Source: Roseibium algicola (GTDB lineage: Bacteria; Pseudomonadota; Alphaproteobacteria; Rhizobiales; Stappiaceae). Taken from it: a stretch of DNA of 64,000 bases. The notes beneath the pieces were generated by a model. That model saw nothing but the letters and a program-made list of their open reading frames with translations. It was not told the DNA's origin and made no database searches. A program made the translations under genes and the position numbers. Location: assembly GCF_001999245.1 (NCBI RefSeq), contig NZ_CP019630.1, positions 4,741,001 through 4,805,000 of the forward strand, written 5' to 3'. This document shows positions 27,144 through 35,529 of the stretch, piece after piece; the first letter of the stretch is position 1; each line of letters opens with the position of its first letter.

Positions 27144-28271
27144 TCAGCCATTGCGCGTCAGCAGCATGGCGACGGCTGCATAACGGAAGGGGTAGAGGCT
27201 GGTGTCAGCCTTCAGGAGGTCTTCGGCCCTTGCAAAGATCCGGTTGATCAGATCCTCCCGCGACGGGCTTTCAGGCAGGGCTGCGCGCAACACCGCTTCG
27301 GTGAAGGCGCGGAAGAAATTGACATAGTCGCGGGCATAGCGGTCAAGATCGCCGTCCTGCTTGAAGCGGTCGATGAACGGGACCGCAATTTCGTACTCCA
27401 TTGACCGGTCGAGTGAATAGAGACCGGCAGCTCTATACATATCGTTGGTGACCGGGTCTGCAAGTTCTTGCAGGTCTCGCATGTACACCGGCTGGTAATA
27501 GCGGTCATAGACCTCCCTGCTTATGTCTCCGGCCTCGACGAAGTCCAGAACCGCGTCATTCAGAAGATCATAAAGGCCGTCACAGGTTCGAGCCGGTCCC
27601 TTGGAGCCAAACACCTGGACCAGCAGCTTGCCACCTGGAACCAGCTCCCTTGCGCGGACGGTGAGGAAACGGGCGATATCGTTCTTCGCCTGTTCGGCAA
27701 AGGCATGCCGGTCTTCTTCGGAAACATAACCGTTTGCCCGTGCCACACTTGGGCCGTTGGGAAGGATATAGCCGGGCAACCTGTCGACGGGACGGCAGGA
27801 GAGAAAGCCGATGGCGTTGAAGGTGGTGGCAAGGTGCAAGCTCTGCGGCGGGTAGAGCTGATCGTACATCGAGCCACCGATTGCGGCCGAGTAAACCCTC
27901 TCAGACCCGAAGACCGAGCCGCCATCCGGTCTGAGGCTGCGGAAAAGTTCAGAAAAGTCGTTTGTGGGAAGGTCTGAATGGATGGTCTGGATTGGCCGTT
28001 CAGTGCGCGCAAGCAATGCCGGGAGGGCGTGTTTCATGACCGCAACAGAATTGCGGCCCTCCGAGCAGCCGTAATCGGCAATGCCGACGGGGCCGGTACC
28101 CTTAACCGGCAGGTTCGCAATCGCCTCTTCAACGAGTGGCAATATCTGTTCGATGGCAGACCATTGGGCAGCCGAGTTGGCGTTGTAAAATCCCCCGCCG
28201 GACATGCCGGTGGTGGTTGCGTGGGAAACAGGTTGCGAGAAAGGGTGCTCGGGTTTCGGGGTCGGTTCCAT
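27144..28271 (-). CDS. SABATH-family (Methyltransf_7) carboxyl methyltransferase
   Basis: 375 residues resembling plant salicylate/jasmonate/IAA carboxyl methyltransferases. MSGGGFYNANSAAQW (23-37) matches the SABATH N-terminal substrate/SAM motif, ADYGCSEGRNS (65-75) the SAM loop, HSDLPTNDFSELF (98-110) the second SAM motif, and GSMYDQLYPPQSLHL (133-147) the substrate-gate segment. It should transfer methyl from S-adenosylmethionine to a carboxylate, giving a methyl ester; the acid is unknown. It lies 33 bases downstream of the VWA gene on the same strand. Confidence 0.8.
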   Translation of the reverse strand: MEPTPKPEHPFSQPVSHATTTGMSGGGFYNANSAAQWSAIEQILPLVEEAIANLPVKGTGPVGIADYGCSEGRNSVAVMKHALPALLARTERPIQTIHSDLPTNDFSELFRSLRPDGGSVFGSERVYSAAIGGSMYDQLYPPQSLHLATTFNAIGFLSCRPVDRLPGYILPNGPSVARANGYVSEEDRHAFAEQAKNDIARFLTVRARELVPGGKLLVQVFGSKGPARTCDGLYDLLNDAVLDFVEAGDISREVYDRYYQPVYMRDLQELADPVTNDMYRAAGLYSLDRSMEYEIAVPFIDRFKQDGDLDRYARDYVNFFRAFTEAVLRAALPESPSREDLINRIFARAEDLLKADTSLYPFRYAAVAMLLTRNG

Positions 28272-28304
28272 TTCATCCCTTTCTGCGCCTTGTGTGCGGA
28301 AGAT

Positions 28305-29480
28305 CTACCTGGCCAGTTCCTTCATGGCATCCGTCAGGCCTTCGACCGTCATGGGAAACATGCGGCCTTCCATCAGTTCGTTCAACATCTGGATGGAATG
28401 CGTGTAGTGCCAGTGTTCCTGCCGAACCGGGTTCAGCCAGACCGCACTCTTGTAAAGCCCGGTGATCCGCTGCATCCAGTCGGCTCCGGCTTCCTCGTTC
28501 CAGTGCTCTACCGAGCCGCCGGCATAGGCAATCTCGTAGGGGCTCATGGACGCATCGCCGACAAAGATGATCTTGTAGTCGGCTGGGTACTTGTGCAGCA
28601 CGTCCATCGTCGGCATGCGCTCGGTATGGCGGCGGCGGTTTTCCTTCCAGACATACTCGTAAAGGCAATTGTGGAAGTAGAAGTGTTCCATCACCTTGAA
28701 TTCGGAACGTGCGGCTGAAAACAGCTCCTCACAGACCCGGATATGATCGTCCATCGACCCGCCGATATCGAAGAACAACAGCACCTTGACCGCGTTGTGG
28801 CGTTCCGGCCGCATCTTGATGTCCAGAAGGCCCTTGTGGGCTGTTGCACGGATGGTGTCGTCGAGGTCCAGTTCTTCAGCAGCGCCCGTTCGTGCGAAGT
28901 TGCGCAGTCGCTTGAGGGCGACCTGGATGTTGCGGGTGCCTAGCAACTGGGTGTCGTCGAGATCCTTGAATTCGCGCTTGTCCCAGACCTTGACCGCACG
29001 ACGGTGCCGGCTTTCGTGCTGGCCGATGCGCACACCTTCCGGATTGTAGCCATAGGCACCGAACGGCGACGTGCCGGCTGTCCCGATCCATTTGCTGCCG
29101 CCCTGGTGGCGCTTTTGCTGCTCCTTGAGGCGTTCGCGCAGGGTCTCCATCAGCTTTTCAAAGCCGCCGAGTGCCTCGATCTGGGCCTTTTCCTCTTCAC
29201 TGAGGTGCTTTTCTGCCAGGCGGCGCAGCCAATCCTCCGGAATCTCGGTGGTGGCAACCTCGCTCATGAGGTCGAGCCCCTTGAAGACGTGGCCGAAGAC
29301 GCGGTCGAACTTGTCCAGGTTGCTCTCGTCCTTCACCAGCGTGAGCCGGGCGAGATAGTAGAAATCCTCGACGCTCTTTTCCGCCAGATCCTTATCCAAC
29401 GCTTCCATGAGCGTCAGATATTCGCGGAGCGAGACCGGGATGCCGGCCGATTTCAGTTCGGTGAAGAAGGTAATGAACAT
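28305..29480 (-). CDS. VWA domain-containing CoxE-like protein
   Basis: 391 residues. The N-terminus (MFITFFTELKSAGIPVSLREYL) is typical of CoxE-like proteins. A VWA domain occupies the C-terminal half with a MIDAS-like DIGGS at 238-242 (Gly replaces the usual middle Ser). These proteins usually work with a MoxR AAA ATPase as a chaperone/metal-insertion pair; the only MoxR gene here is about 9 kb away (38315-39160) on the same strand. Cytoplasmic. Confidence 0.87.
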   Translation of the reverse strand: MFITFFTELKSAGIPVSLREYLTLMEALDKDLAEKSVEDFYYLARLTLVKDESNLDKFDRVFGHVFKGLDLMSEVATTEIPEDWLRRLAEKHLSEEEKAQIEALGGFEKLMETLRERLKEQQKRHQGGSKWIGTAGTSPFGAYGYNPEGVRIGQHESRHRRAVKVWDKREFKDLDDTQLLGTRNIQVALKRLRNFARTGAAEELDLDDTIRATAHKGLLDIKMRPERHNAVKVLLFFDIGGSMDDHIRVCEELFSAARSEFKVMEHFYFHNCLYEYVWKENRRRHTERMPTMDVLHKYPADYKIIFVGDASMSPYEIAYAGGSVEHWNEEAGADWMQRITGLYKSAVWLNPVRQEHWHYTHSIQMLNELMEGRMFPMTVEGLTDAMKELAR

Positions 29481-29519
29481 GTGCGAAAGGTAAGTTCCTG
29501 GCAGTTGCCTGTCGAGGGG

Positions 29520-30491
29520 TCAAAAAGGACGCTTCGACAGGAGTTTGCGAAGCAGCTTGCCACTTTTGCGAAAGGGCGCTGTCATCTTCCAGGACGACGA
29601 GGTGAGGATTGCGTCGTAACGGCGCTTCTGCAGGTCGAGTTCGGCCTGCAATTCGCGGATTTTCCCCTGCTGGGCGGAAACCGTTTGCGTCTGCTGGGCC
29701 GCGTTGTCCGCATGGTGCCGGCTTTCGGACCTGAGGTGGCTGATCAGCATTTCATTGCAACTGGTCTGGAAATCCTGCCTTTCCGCCGGATCGGCAAACC
29801 TTTGCATCAGAGCCATCATTTCACCCTGCCTCTCGGCAAGCGACATGTCCTGACGGTGCACGGCGGAAGGCTTGATGCATTGAACCGTGGGCCGTGTTGC
29901 AAAGGTGAAGTCCGGGCGTGCCAGAAACTTCCGCCACATGAAGAGATCGGTCCAGAAGTCAGGCGGTGCCGGGCTCCAGCCAACATCCAAAGACCGATAG
30001 GCCTCAAGGCAATAGCCAACTGTCGACGGGCCGAAGAAGTTCCAACGCGTCTCCAGCATCTTGCGGCGCGTGTCCGCGTCCGACAGGTCTCCAATATGAA
30101 CTGTGAATGTCCCGTTGGGCAGAATTTCAGCTTGAAGCAGATTACCGAAGTCGCAGGTTTGCAGCAGGCGGCCCAGTTCCGACAGATGTTCGGGAAACCA
30201 AATGTCGTCATCGCCGATCTGGGCAACAAATTTGCCGTTTGCCTGCTTGAGAGCCGTGTCCCGATGAGCTTCGCCGTGCCTTTCTCCCTTCGGGAAGGAA
30301 AAAACGCGGATCCTCTCGTCACGCCCTGCCAGCTTCTCCGCTTCCTGCACGGTCTCTTGGGGCGCGCCGTCACAAACAATGAACAGTTCGAAATCTTGCA
30401 GGGACTGGCCCAGAACACTCTCGACGGCGAATGGCAGAAGCGCGGGAGGTCTGTTGACCGGCAGCAGGACGGTGAAGCGCTGATGGGTCAC
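29520..30491 (-). CDS. Glycosyltransferase family 2 protein with coiled-coil tail
   Basis: 323 residues. The N-terminal GT-A domain has FTVLLPVNRP, VESVLGQSLQDFEL and the metal/nucleotide-sugar motif GDDDIW at 93-98. The C-terminus has a short coiled coil and the SSSWKMTAPFRK motif seen in surface-glycan glycosyltransferases. It overlaps the upstream oxidoreductase gene by four bases, forming an epimerase/oxidoreductase/transferase trio likely to make and transfer a modified sugar. The acceptor is unknown; flagellin, an outer-membrane protein or a polysaccharide are all possible. Confidence 0.83.
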   Translation of the reverse strand: MTHQRFTVLLPVNRPPALLPFAVESVLGQSLQDFELFIVCDGAPQETVQEAEKLAGRDERIRVFSFPKGERHGEAHRDTALKQANGKFVAQIGDDDIWFPEHLSELGRLLQTCDFGNLLQAEILPNGTFTVHIGDLSDADTRRKMLETRWNFFGPSTVGYCLEAYRSLDVGWSPAPPDFWTDLFMWRKFLARPDFTFATRPTVQCIKPSAVHRQDMSLAERQGEMMALMQRFADPAERQDFQTSCNEMLISHLRSESRHHADNAAQQTQTVSAQQGKIRELQAELDLQKRRYDAILTSSSWKMTAPFRKSGKLLRKLLSKRPF

Positions 30492-31393
30492 GGCAATCCT
30501 GCGAGCGCTCTGAGTTCGGCAATCCGCCTGACGATCAATGCGCCTTCTGCAGCCGAGGACTTTGGAGCAGCCCCCCCTTCCAGATGCGCGACGAATGCTT
30601 CCAGTTCGGCCAGAAGAGGCATTTTCGTGCCAACCTCGATTTGCTGAGGCTTCTGGCCGTGATCTCTCGGAGCAAGGAGAATGCGATCGTCATAGGATGA
30701 GGCCAGTTGGGCCACCGCCTTGCTGCCGATTACGACGGCGGAGCGTTTTGGAGCCGGATGGAGGGAAGAGATCTCCATGGTGACGGTGAGCGGTTCCCCA
30801 TCGTTTTGAAGACGGGCAATCAGGTCCTCACCACCCAGGCCCGGGATCTGGGCGATCGCCGAATGTGCCTTGGGCAATGTTCCCAGGATTTCGAGTGCGA
30901 TCGAAAGATCATGCGGCATCAGGATCCAGAGGCTGTCGACATCCTTGTGAGGATTGCCCCAGCCGAGCCGATAGGTGCGCACCGCTTCGATCTGGCCCAG
31001 AGCGCCGGATTTTGCCAGTTCCGCAAGTTTCAAAATGCCGGGATGATAGCGCCACTTGTCCATGACGAAGAGACGTTCGTGCAGCGTATCGGCAAGTCTT
31101 TGCGCCGCCTGTGCGTCGTTGGTGACCGGTTTCTCGCAGAAGATCGGCCGGTTCCGCGGTGCAAGTGCGTCGATGCAGGCCGCGTGAAGCACTGTTGGTG
31201 GCGCAACGACATATCCCGTGCAGTCAGGAAGCTTGGCAGCGCTATCGCACACCGAAACGGCTCCGGCCTCCCGGGCTGCGTGCTGGCTCTCCGAACCGGG
31301 CACCGCCACATGCACGTTTACACCCAAGCTGCGCAGATCGCGAAAGATGAGCTTTCCCCACCGGCCAAAGCCAACCAGACCGATATCAGTCAT
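30488..31393 (-). CDS. Gfo/Idh/MocA family oxidoreductase
   Basis: 301 residues from the ATG at 31393, which puts the Rossmann motif GFGRWG at 8-13 as is normal. A start at 31438 would add 15 residues. EKP at 87-89 is the family's NAD(P)/catalytic motif. Members oxidise or reduce sugars, often nucleotide-sugars. Placement between a RmlC-like epimerase and a glycosyltransferase, with overlap to the latter, supports a role in sugar modification. Confidence 0.83.
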   Translation of the reverse strand: MTDIGLVGFGRWGKLIFRDLRSLGVNVHVAVPGSESQHAAREAGAVSVCDSAAKLPDCTGYVVAPPTVLHAACIDALAPRNRPIFCEKPVTNDAQAAQRLADTLHERLFVMDKWRYHPGILKLAELAKSGALGQIEAVRTYRLGWGNPHKDVDSLWILMPHDLSIALEILGTLPKAHSAIAQIPGLGGEDLIARLQNDGEPLTVTMEISSLHPAPKRSAVVIGSKAVAQLASSYDDRILLAPRDHGQKPQQIEVGTKMPLLAELEAFVAHLEGGAAPKSSAAEGALIVRRIAELRALAGLP

Positions 31394-31440
31394 GGCTGTG
31401 TCCAACAGCCGGCGATGTGAAATTGCAGGTGACTGCATAA

Positions 31441-31977
31441 TCAGGCATTGGCGTCCGCATAGAATTTATCAAGCATCTGCGAATAGTTGTCGGCTGTTCT
31501 GTCTCTATCGGAAAGGATGGGGTCCTTCGTTGGCCAAGACAGGTTCAGTTCCGGACAATCGAACTTGCAGCCCAATTCGTCCGTCGGGTCAAAGTAGGTG
31601 GAAACGGAATAAAGATGCGTCGCGGCTTGCGGAAAATAAAACCCGTGGCAAACCCCCGGTGGGATTGAAACAGCTCGTCTGTTTTCCGCTGAAAGATCGA
31701 GAAACTGTGATGTTCCAATGGTTGGGCTGTCGCGGCGTATGTCATGCAGACCAAGCAGCATCTTTCCGGACAGGACCATCAGATAATCGGAGTGATCCTT
31801 GTGCACGTGAACACCGCGCAATGTGTCTTCTTTCGAGGTGACGATGTTCCACTGGATCGACTTGAAACCGGTGAGCCAGGTCTCCCGGTAGATTTCGGTG
31901 AAACTGCCGCGATCATCGATGTGCGAAACCAGGTCATGGACAATCACGCCTTCAATTGACGTTTCTTCGGTTTTCAT
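31441..31977 (-). CDS. RmlC-like dTDP-4-dehydrorhamnose 3,5-epimerase family protein
   Basis: 178 residues from the ATG at 31977; an ATG at 31995 is also in frame. The cupin fold is visible: RGVHVHKDHSD carries the catalytic-type His, and IPPGVCHGFYF and YSVSTYFDPTDELGCKFDCPEL give the conserved Tyr and C-terminal block. The family epimerises or isomerises dTDP-4-keto sugars. It is the first gene of the three-gene sugar cluster. No rmlA, rmlB or rmlD is present in this window. Confidence 0.83.
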   Translation of the reverse strand: MKTEETSIEGVIVHDLVSHIDDRGSFTEIYRETWLTGFKSIQWNIVTSKEDTLRGVHVHKDHSDYLMVLSGKMLLGLHDIRRDSPTIGTSQFLDLSAENRRAVSIPPGVCHGFYFPQAATHLYSVSTYFDPTDELGCKFDCPELNLSWPTKDPILSDRDRTADNYSQMLDKFYADANA

Positions 31978-32118
31978 CGAATTGCCAGACCCCAACGACC
32001 GTTTTTCTCGCGCAAGCTTCGCGGCCCATCCGGACCCAGGGACAGACTAACAGGTTTCACGACGATGTGGAGGCCAGCATCGGAACAGCGTTTGAGGGAA
32101 GGGGGCTTTCCCAAGTCC

Positions 32119-34317
32119 TCAGAAACTGATCTTGGCGCCCAGGCGAACCGATGCGGATAGTGTATCGGCGCTGTCGTAACCGCCTTCTATTCCGGCGAGA
32201 AATTTCGTGCCGTCATTGACCTGCCACACGGCATCGGCTGCCGCAAAACCGCGGAGCACCGCATCGTCGTCGTCGACGGACAGGTTCAAGGCAGCTCCCT
32301 GCAGGGTGCCGTCGACACTGTCGTTTAGCGTGAAGATGCCGTCGATACCCGCATTCGCACTGAGATAGAGCGTGCCGCCATTCTGGACGATGGGGGCATG
32401 ATCGTAGGTCGCCTGCGCGCGCAATTCCAGAACGTGCAGCGACCGGCCGGAAACCGAAAGGCCGGTTGCGCTTTCATCGGCGTCGCCCGTTTGCCAGAGA
32501 CCCGAGTAGCGCACACGAGCGCTGGGTGTCAGCGTACCCTCACTCAGGGCGAGGGCATGGCCGAGGCGCGCGGAGGGCGTGACGTAGACATAGTCGTAGT
32601 CGATGGAAAGGTCCTGCAGGCCACCGACAACCATGTTGTTGAGGACGGTGACGTCTTCATCGCTCTTCAGGTAGCCGCCGAGAAGGCTGAATTGAGCAAA
32701 GGTCGCCTGCCAGGAGCGGCTGAGATAGCCACCGGCGTGGATGCTGTAGCTGGAGGCCGAGTGAATGTCGCCGTCGCTGGTCGTCCTGCCGATGGTGAAA
32801 CCACCGGCAACACCGGCGGCAAGCCCTTCGGCGAATGTCTTCTCAGCCCCGGCAGTGATGCCGCCGAATGTATGGTCGAACCCGTCGCTGCCTTGCCTGG
32901 AAAGAACACCGCCAAGAGGCGTGACCCAAAGAGCGGTGGCGTTTTGCTCTTCCGGAGCCGGACCGTTGGTTGCGACGAAGGACGTGCCGCCCAGTCGATT
33001 GAGGTCCATCTGCTGTTCAAGGCTGCCGGTGACAGCGCGCGTCATGGTGTTGAAGGTCTGGGCAACCGTGTCCAGCCGGAAGTCGTCCGGATTGAGGATG
33101 GTGATCGTGTTGCCGTTGGTCGCTGAAGTGAGGCCTGCTGTCGTCAGCGTTCCCGGGATGCCGCTGAAGGTCAGGATCGCCGTTCGCCCGGCCGCGTAGT
33201 TCAGGGTTGCGGTGGTCGGATCGGTAAAGGTCAGAACACCCTGAAGTATGGTGCCATTGTTCAGGGTAACGGTTGCATCAGAACCATCGACATAGATCGA
33301 GGACCCGTTGCTGCTGTAGATCTCGCCGGAGTTGGTGATCGTGACATTGTCGCCATCAACGGCAATGCCATGTCCGACATCGTCATGATCTCCGGAAATC
33401 GTGCCAGTGTTACGTAGCGTGCCGCTGTTGGAGATGGTGACGTCATCGCCATTGGATTCGATCGGGTTGGCGTCTTCCCCAGAAACAGTAATCGTGCCCG
33501 AGTTGGTGATCGCGGCGCGGTCACCGTCATTGTCGATGCCGTCTGCCAGCGTACCGGACATTGTCATCACACCGGTATTGATCAGGATGACATCGTCGCC
33601 GTCGCTGTCAAAGCCGTCTGCGTCCTCTCCAGTCGTTGTAATCGTTCCGGTGTTGGTTATCTTCGCGTCGTCTTCATCGGTGTCGATCGCATAGGCGTCG
33701 TCACCTGTCGTGGTGATCGTGCCTGAGTTCAAGACAGTCGGACGGTCGCCCTCGGCATTGATGCCATAGGCAGCTTCACCAGTGGTGGAAATCGTGCCGG
33801 AGTTGGTAATGTCCGTGTCCGCACCAAGCGACAAGATTGCATCGGATTCCTTGCCCGTTGTGGTGATGGTACCCGAGTTGGTGACCGTGAAGTCGTCCCC
33901 GTCACCGGCAATGCCGAAGGCACGGCTGCCGTTAGTGGTTATGGACCCATTGTTGTGAACGGTGGCGTCGTCTTCGTTCGACCCAATACCGGCAAAATTA
34001 GGTGTGCCAATGGTTGTCTTGGTGACGCGGATGGTGCCGTTGTTGGTTGCTGTCTGGTCGTCGTTGTCCAGAACGAGGCCATCCTGATCGGTAACCTCGA
34101 TGGTTCCTCCGCTCTCGACTGTTCCGGTGTCGCCAACGTCCGTCAGCGTCTGTGTTGTGGTGACCGTGGTGCCTGAGCCGATGGTAATGTCACCGGCAAG
34201 GCCTTTTTCCGGACCAAGCAAAACCAGGGCGCAACTGCAAAGCAGAAAAGCCTTGAGTTGGCGGCGATGCTGAAGGGCGGATTTCGTCTGGGTTGGCAAC
34301 GGCCTGTCGCTACACAA
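32119..34317 (-). CDS. Autotransporter with tandem-repeat beta-helix passenger
   Basis: A 732-residue type Va autotransporter. The start is a TTG preceded by AGGTGAG; no ATG precedes the signal peptide (hydrophobic AFLLCSCALVLLG, cleavage near residue 42). Residues about 105-350 consist of around nine repeats of about 25 residues of the type ITNSGTITTTGEDADGFDSD, very acidic, forming a parallel beta-helix. The final ~265 residues (ALWVTPLGGVLSRQ to RLGAKISF) form the outer-membrane barrel ending in Phe. No protease motif is visible, so adhesion is the likelier role. It lies upstream of, and on the same strand as, the sugar-modification trio. Confidence 0.87.
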   Translation of the reverse strand: MCSDRPLPTQTKSALQHRRQLKAFLLCSCALVLLGPEKGLAGDITIGSGTTVTTTQTLTDVGDTGTVESGGTIEVTDQDGLVLDNDDQTATNNGTIRVTKTTIGTPNFAGIGSNEDDATVHNNGSITTNGSRAFGIAGDGDDFTVTNSGTITTTGKESDAILSLGADTDITNSGTISTTGEAAYGINAEGDRPTVLNSGTITTTGDDAYAIDTDEDDAKITNTGTITTTGEDADGFDSDGDDVILINTGVMTMSGTLADGIDNDGDRAAITNSGTITVSGEDANPIESNGDDVTISNSGTLRNTGTISGDHDDVGHGIAVDGDNVTITNSGEIYSSNGSSIYVDGSDATVTLNNGTILQGVLTFTDPTTATLNYAAGRTAILTFSGIPGTLTTAGLTSATNGNTITILNPDDFRLDTVAQTFNTMTRAVTGSLEQQMDLNRLGGTSFVATNGPAPEEQNATALWVTPLGGVLSRQGSDGFDHTFGGITAGAEKTFAEGLAAGVAGGFTIGRTTSDGDIHSASSYSIHAGGYLSRSWQATFAQFSLLGGYLKSDEDVTVLNNMVVGGLQDLSIDYDYVYVTPSARLGHALALSEGTLTPSARVRYSGLWQTGDADESATGLSVSGRSLHVLELRAQATYDHAPIVQNGGTLYLSANAGIDGIFTLNDSVDGTLQGAALNLSVDDDDAVLRGFAAADAVWQVNDGTKFLAGIEGGYDSADTLSASVRLGAKISF
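33260..34010 (-). repeat. About 75-bp tandem repeats encoding the autotransporter passenger
   Basis: A unit of 25 codons with the consensus (I/V)TNSGTITTTG, then about 7 variable residues, then an acidic GD turn. Units are recognisable but diverged at DNA level. Confidence 0.8.
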
Positions 34318-34482
34318 GTTAACGTCTCACCTGGCTATTATTGTTGTATTCCGAGGAAGACGCCACTGCTCGTCCGCAGAAACCTTAACGAATGAAACGT
34401 TTATGTGTCATCGGTAGAAATAGCAATCGATTTGGTTACGTTGTGCGTGTAACCATGCCGTGTATTATTTGAAATCTAAACT

Positions 34483-35529
34483 TTAAGACTTGTCGGCCGG
34501 GTCTTCTTTTTTGGCAAACGAGACAAGCTCACCCATAAAGTCCGATATGGTCGGTCCAGTGCCGGCCACGAACGGTGCCGGCCTGCAGACTGCAATTGCT
34601 GCAATGCCGATGCGGGCAGTGAGCAGTCCATTGACCACGCCTTCGCCCAGGCGGGCGGAAAGTCGAGCCGCCAGACCGTGTCCCAGCACCTGCGAGGCAA
34701 GGCTGTCGCCTGCTGCCATGCCGCCGGTCACTGCCAGATGTGCCATGACGTGTTTTGCGAGGCGCAGAAAGCCAAGTGTGCCGGGTCTCCCGCCGTAAAG
34801 GGCGGACAGGCGCCGGATCGTGCGCAGGTTCTCGAACAGGACCGCCAGCAGATCGACCAGTGCCCGTGGGCTGACGGCCGTGACGATGGAAACGCGTTTT
34901 GCACTGTTCATCACGATGCGCCGGGCTTCCAGGTCGAGCGGGCTGAGCAGATCGCGTTCGGCCAGTTTCACCAAATCACGGCCGTCGATGACTTCCCGCA
35001 TATGCCCCGCCAGCGCCTTGCGGCCCTGGGCCGTTTCGGGACGGTCCTTGTAGAGTGTGAGCAGTTCCTTCAGGCCGACTGATGCCGCCTTCGCGTCATC
35101 TGCTTCGGCGGCGCTCTGCAGCCGGTCGCGCAGGTGGTCTATTCGGCCGAGGCGCATGAGGCCGGCGATCTCGCGAATGACCAGGCCGAGCAGGCCAAGC
35201 GCCGCCAGAACGGCAAGAGCCACACCCAGCCATCCCAGCCAGTCGGTCCGGGCAAAGAGATCCCGTATCAGGCTGTCGACCGCAAGGCCGACAGCCAGCG
35301 AGACGAGGCCGGACAAGCCGATCATCAGCCACTTGCCGAACCGAAATCCGGATCTGGGAGTGCTGGCAGCGCGGGGAAGGCGAGGTTCCTCGTCATCAAT
35401 GAAGGCCTGGGTGACCAGGGCTTCGCCGGCCGAGGGCATCCTTGTTTCGTCATCGGTCATCCGCACCTTGGAATCATCGAGACGGAAGGCGGTCGGTTTG
35501 CGATTGGACGGGGGCTGGGAACCGGTCAT
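34483..35529 (-). CDS. TIGR01620/DUF697 (YcjF-like) membrane protein
   Basis: 348 residues with two N-terminal membrane helices (about 53-75 and 94-118) and a C-terminal DUF697-type region (LLTARIGIAAIAVCRPAPF). The start overlaps the stop of the ycjX-like gene by four bases. In many proteobacteria YcjF and YcjX are encoded as this pair and belong to the envelope/phage-shock stress response; the exact role is not known. Confidence 0.85.
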   Translation of the reverse strand: MTGSQPPSNRKPTAFRLDDSKVRMTDDETRMPSAGEALVTQAFIDDEEPRLPRAASTPRSGFRFGKWLMIGLSGLVSLAVGLAVDSLIRDLFARTDWLGWLGVALAVLAALGLLGLVIREIAGLMRLGRIDHLRDRLQSAAEADDAKAASVGLKELLTLYKDRPETAQGRKALAGHMREVIDGRDLVKLAERDLLSPLDLEARRIVMNSAKRVSIVTAVSPRALVDLLAVLFENLRTIRRLSALYGGRPGTLGFLRLAKHVMAHLAVTGGMAAGDSLASQVLGHGLAARLSARLGEGVVNGLLTARIGIAAIAVCRPAPFVAGTGPTISDFMGELVSFAKKEDPADKS

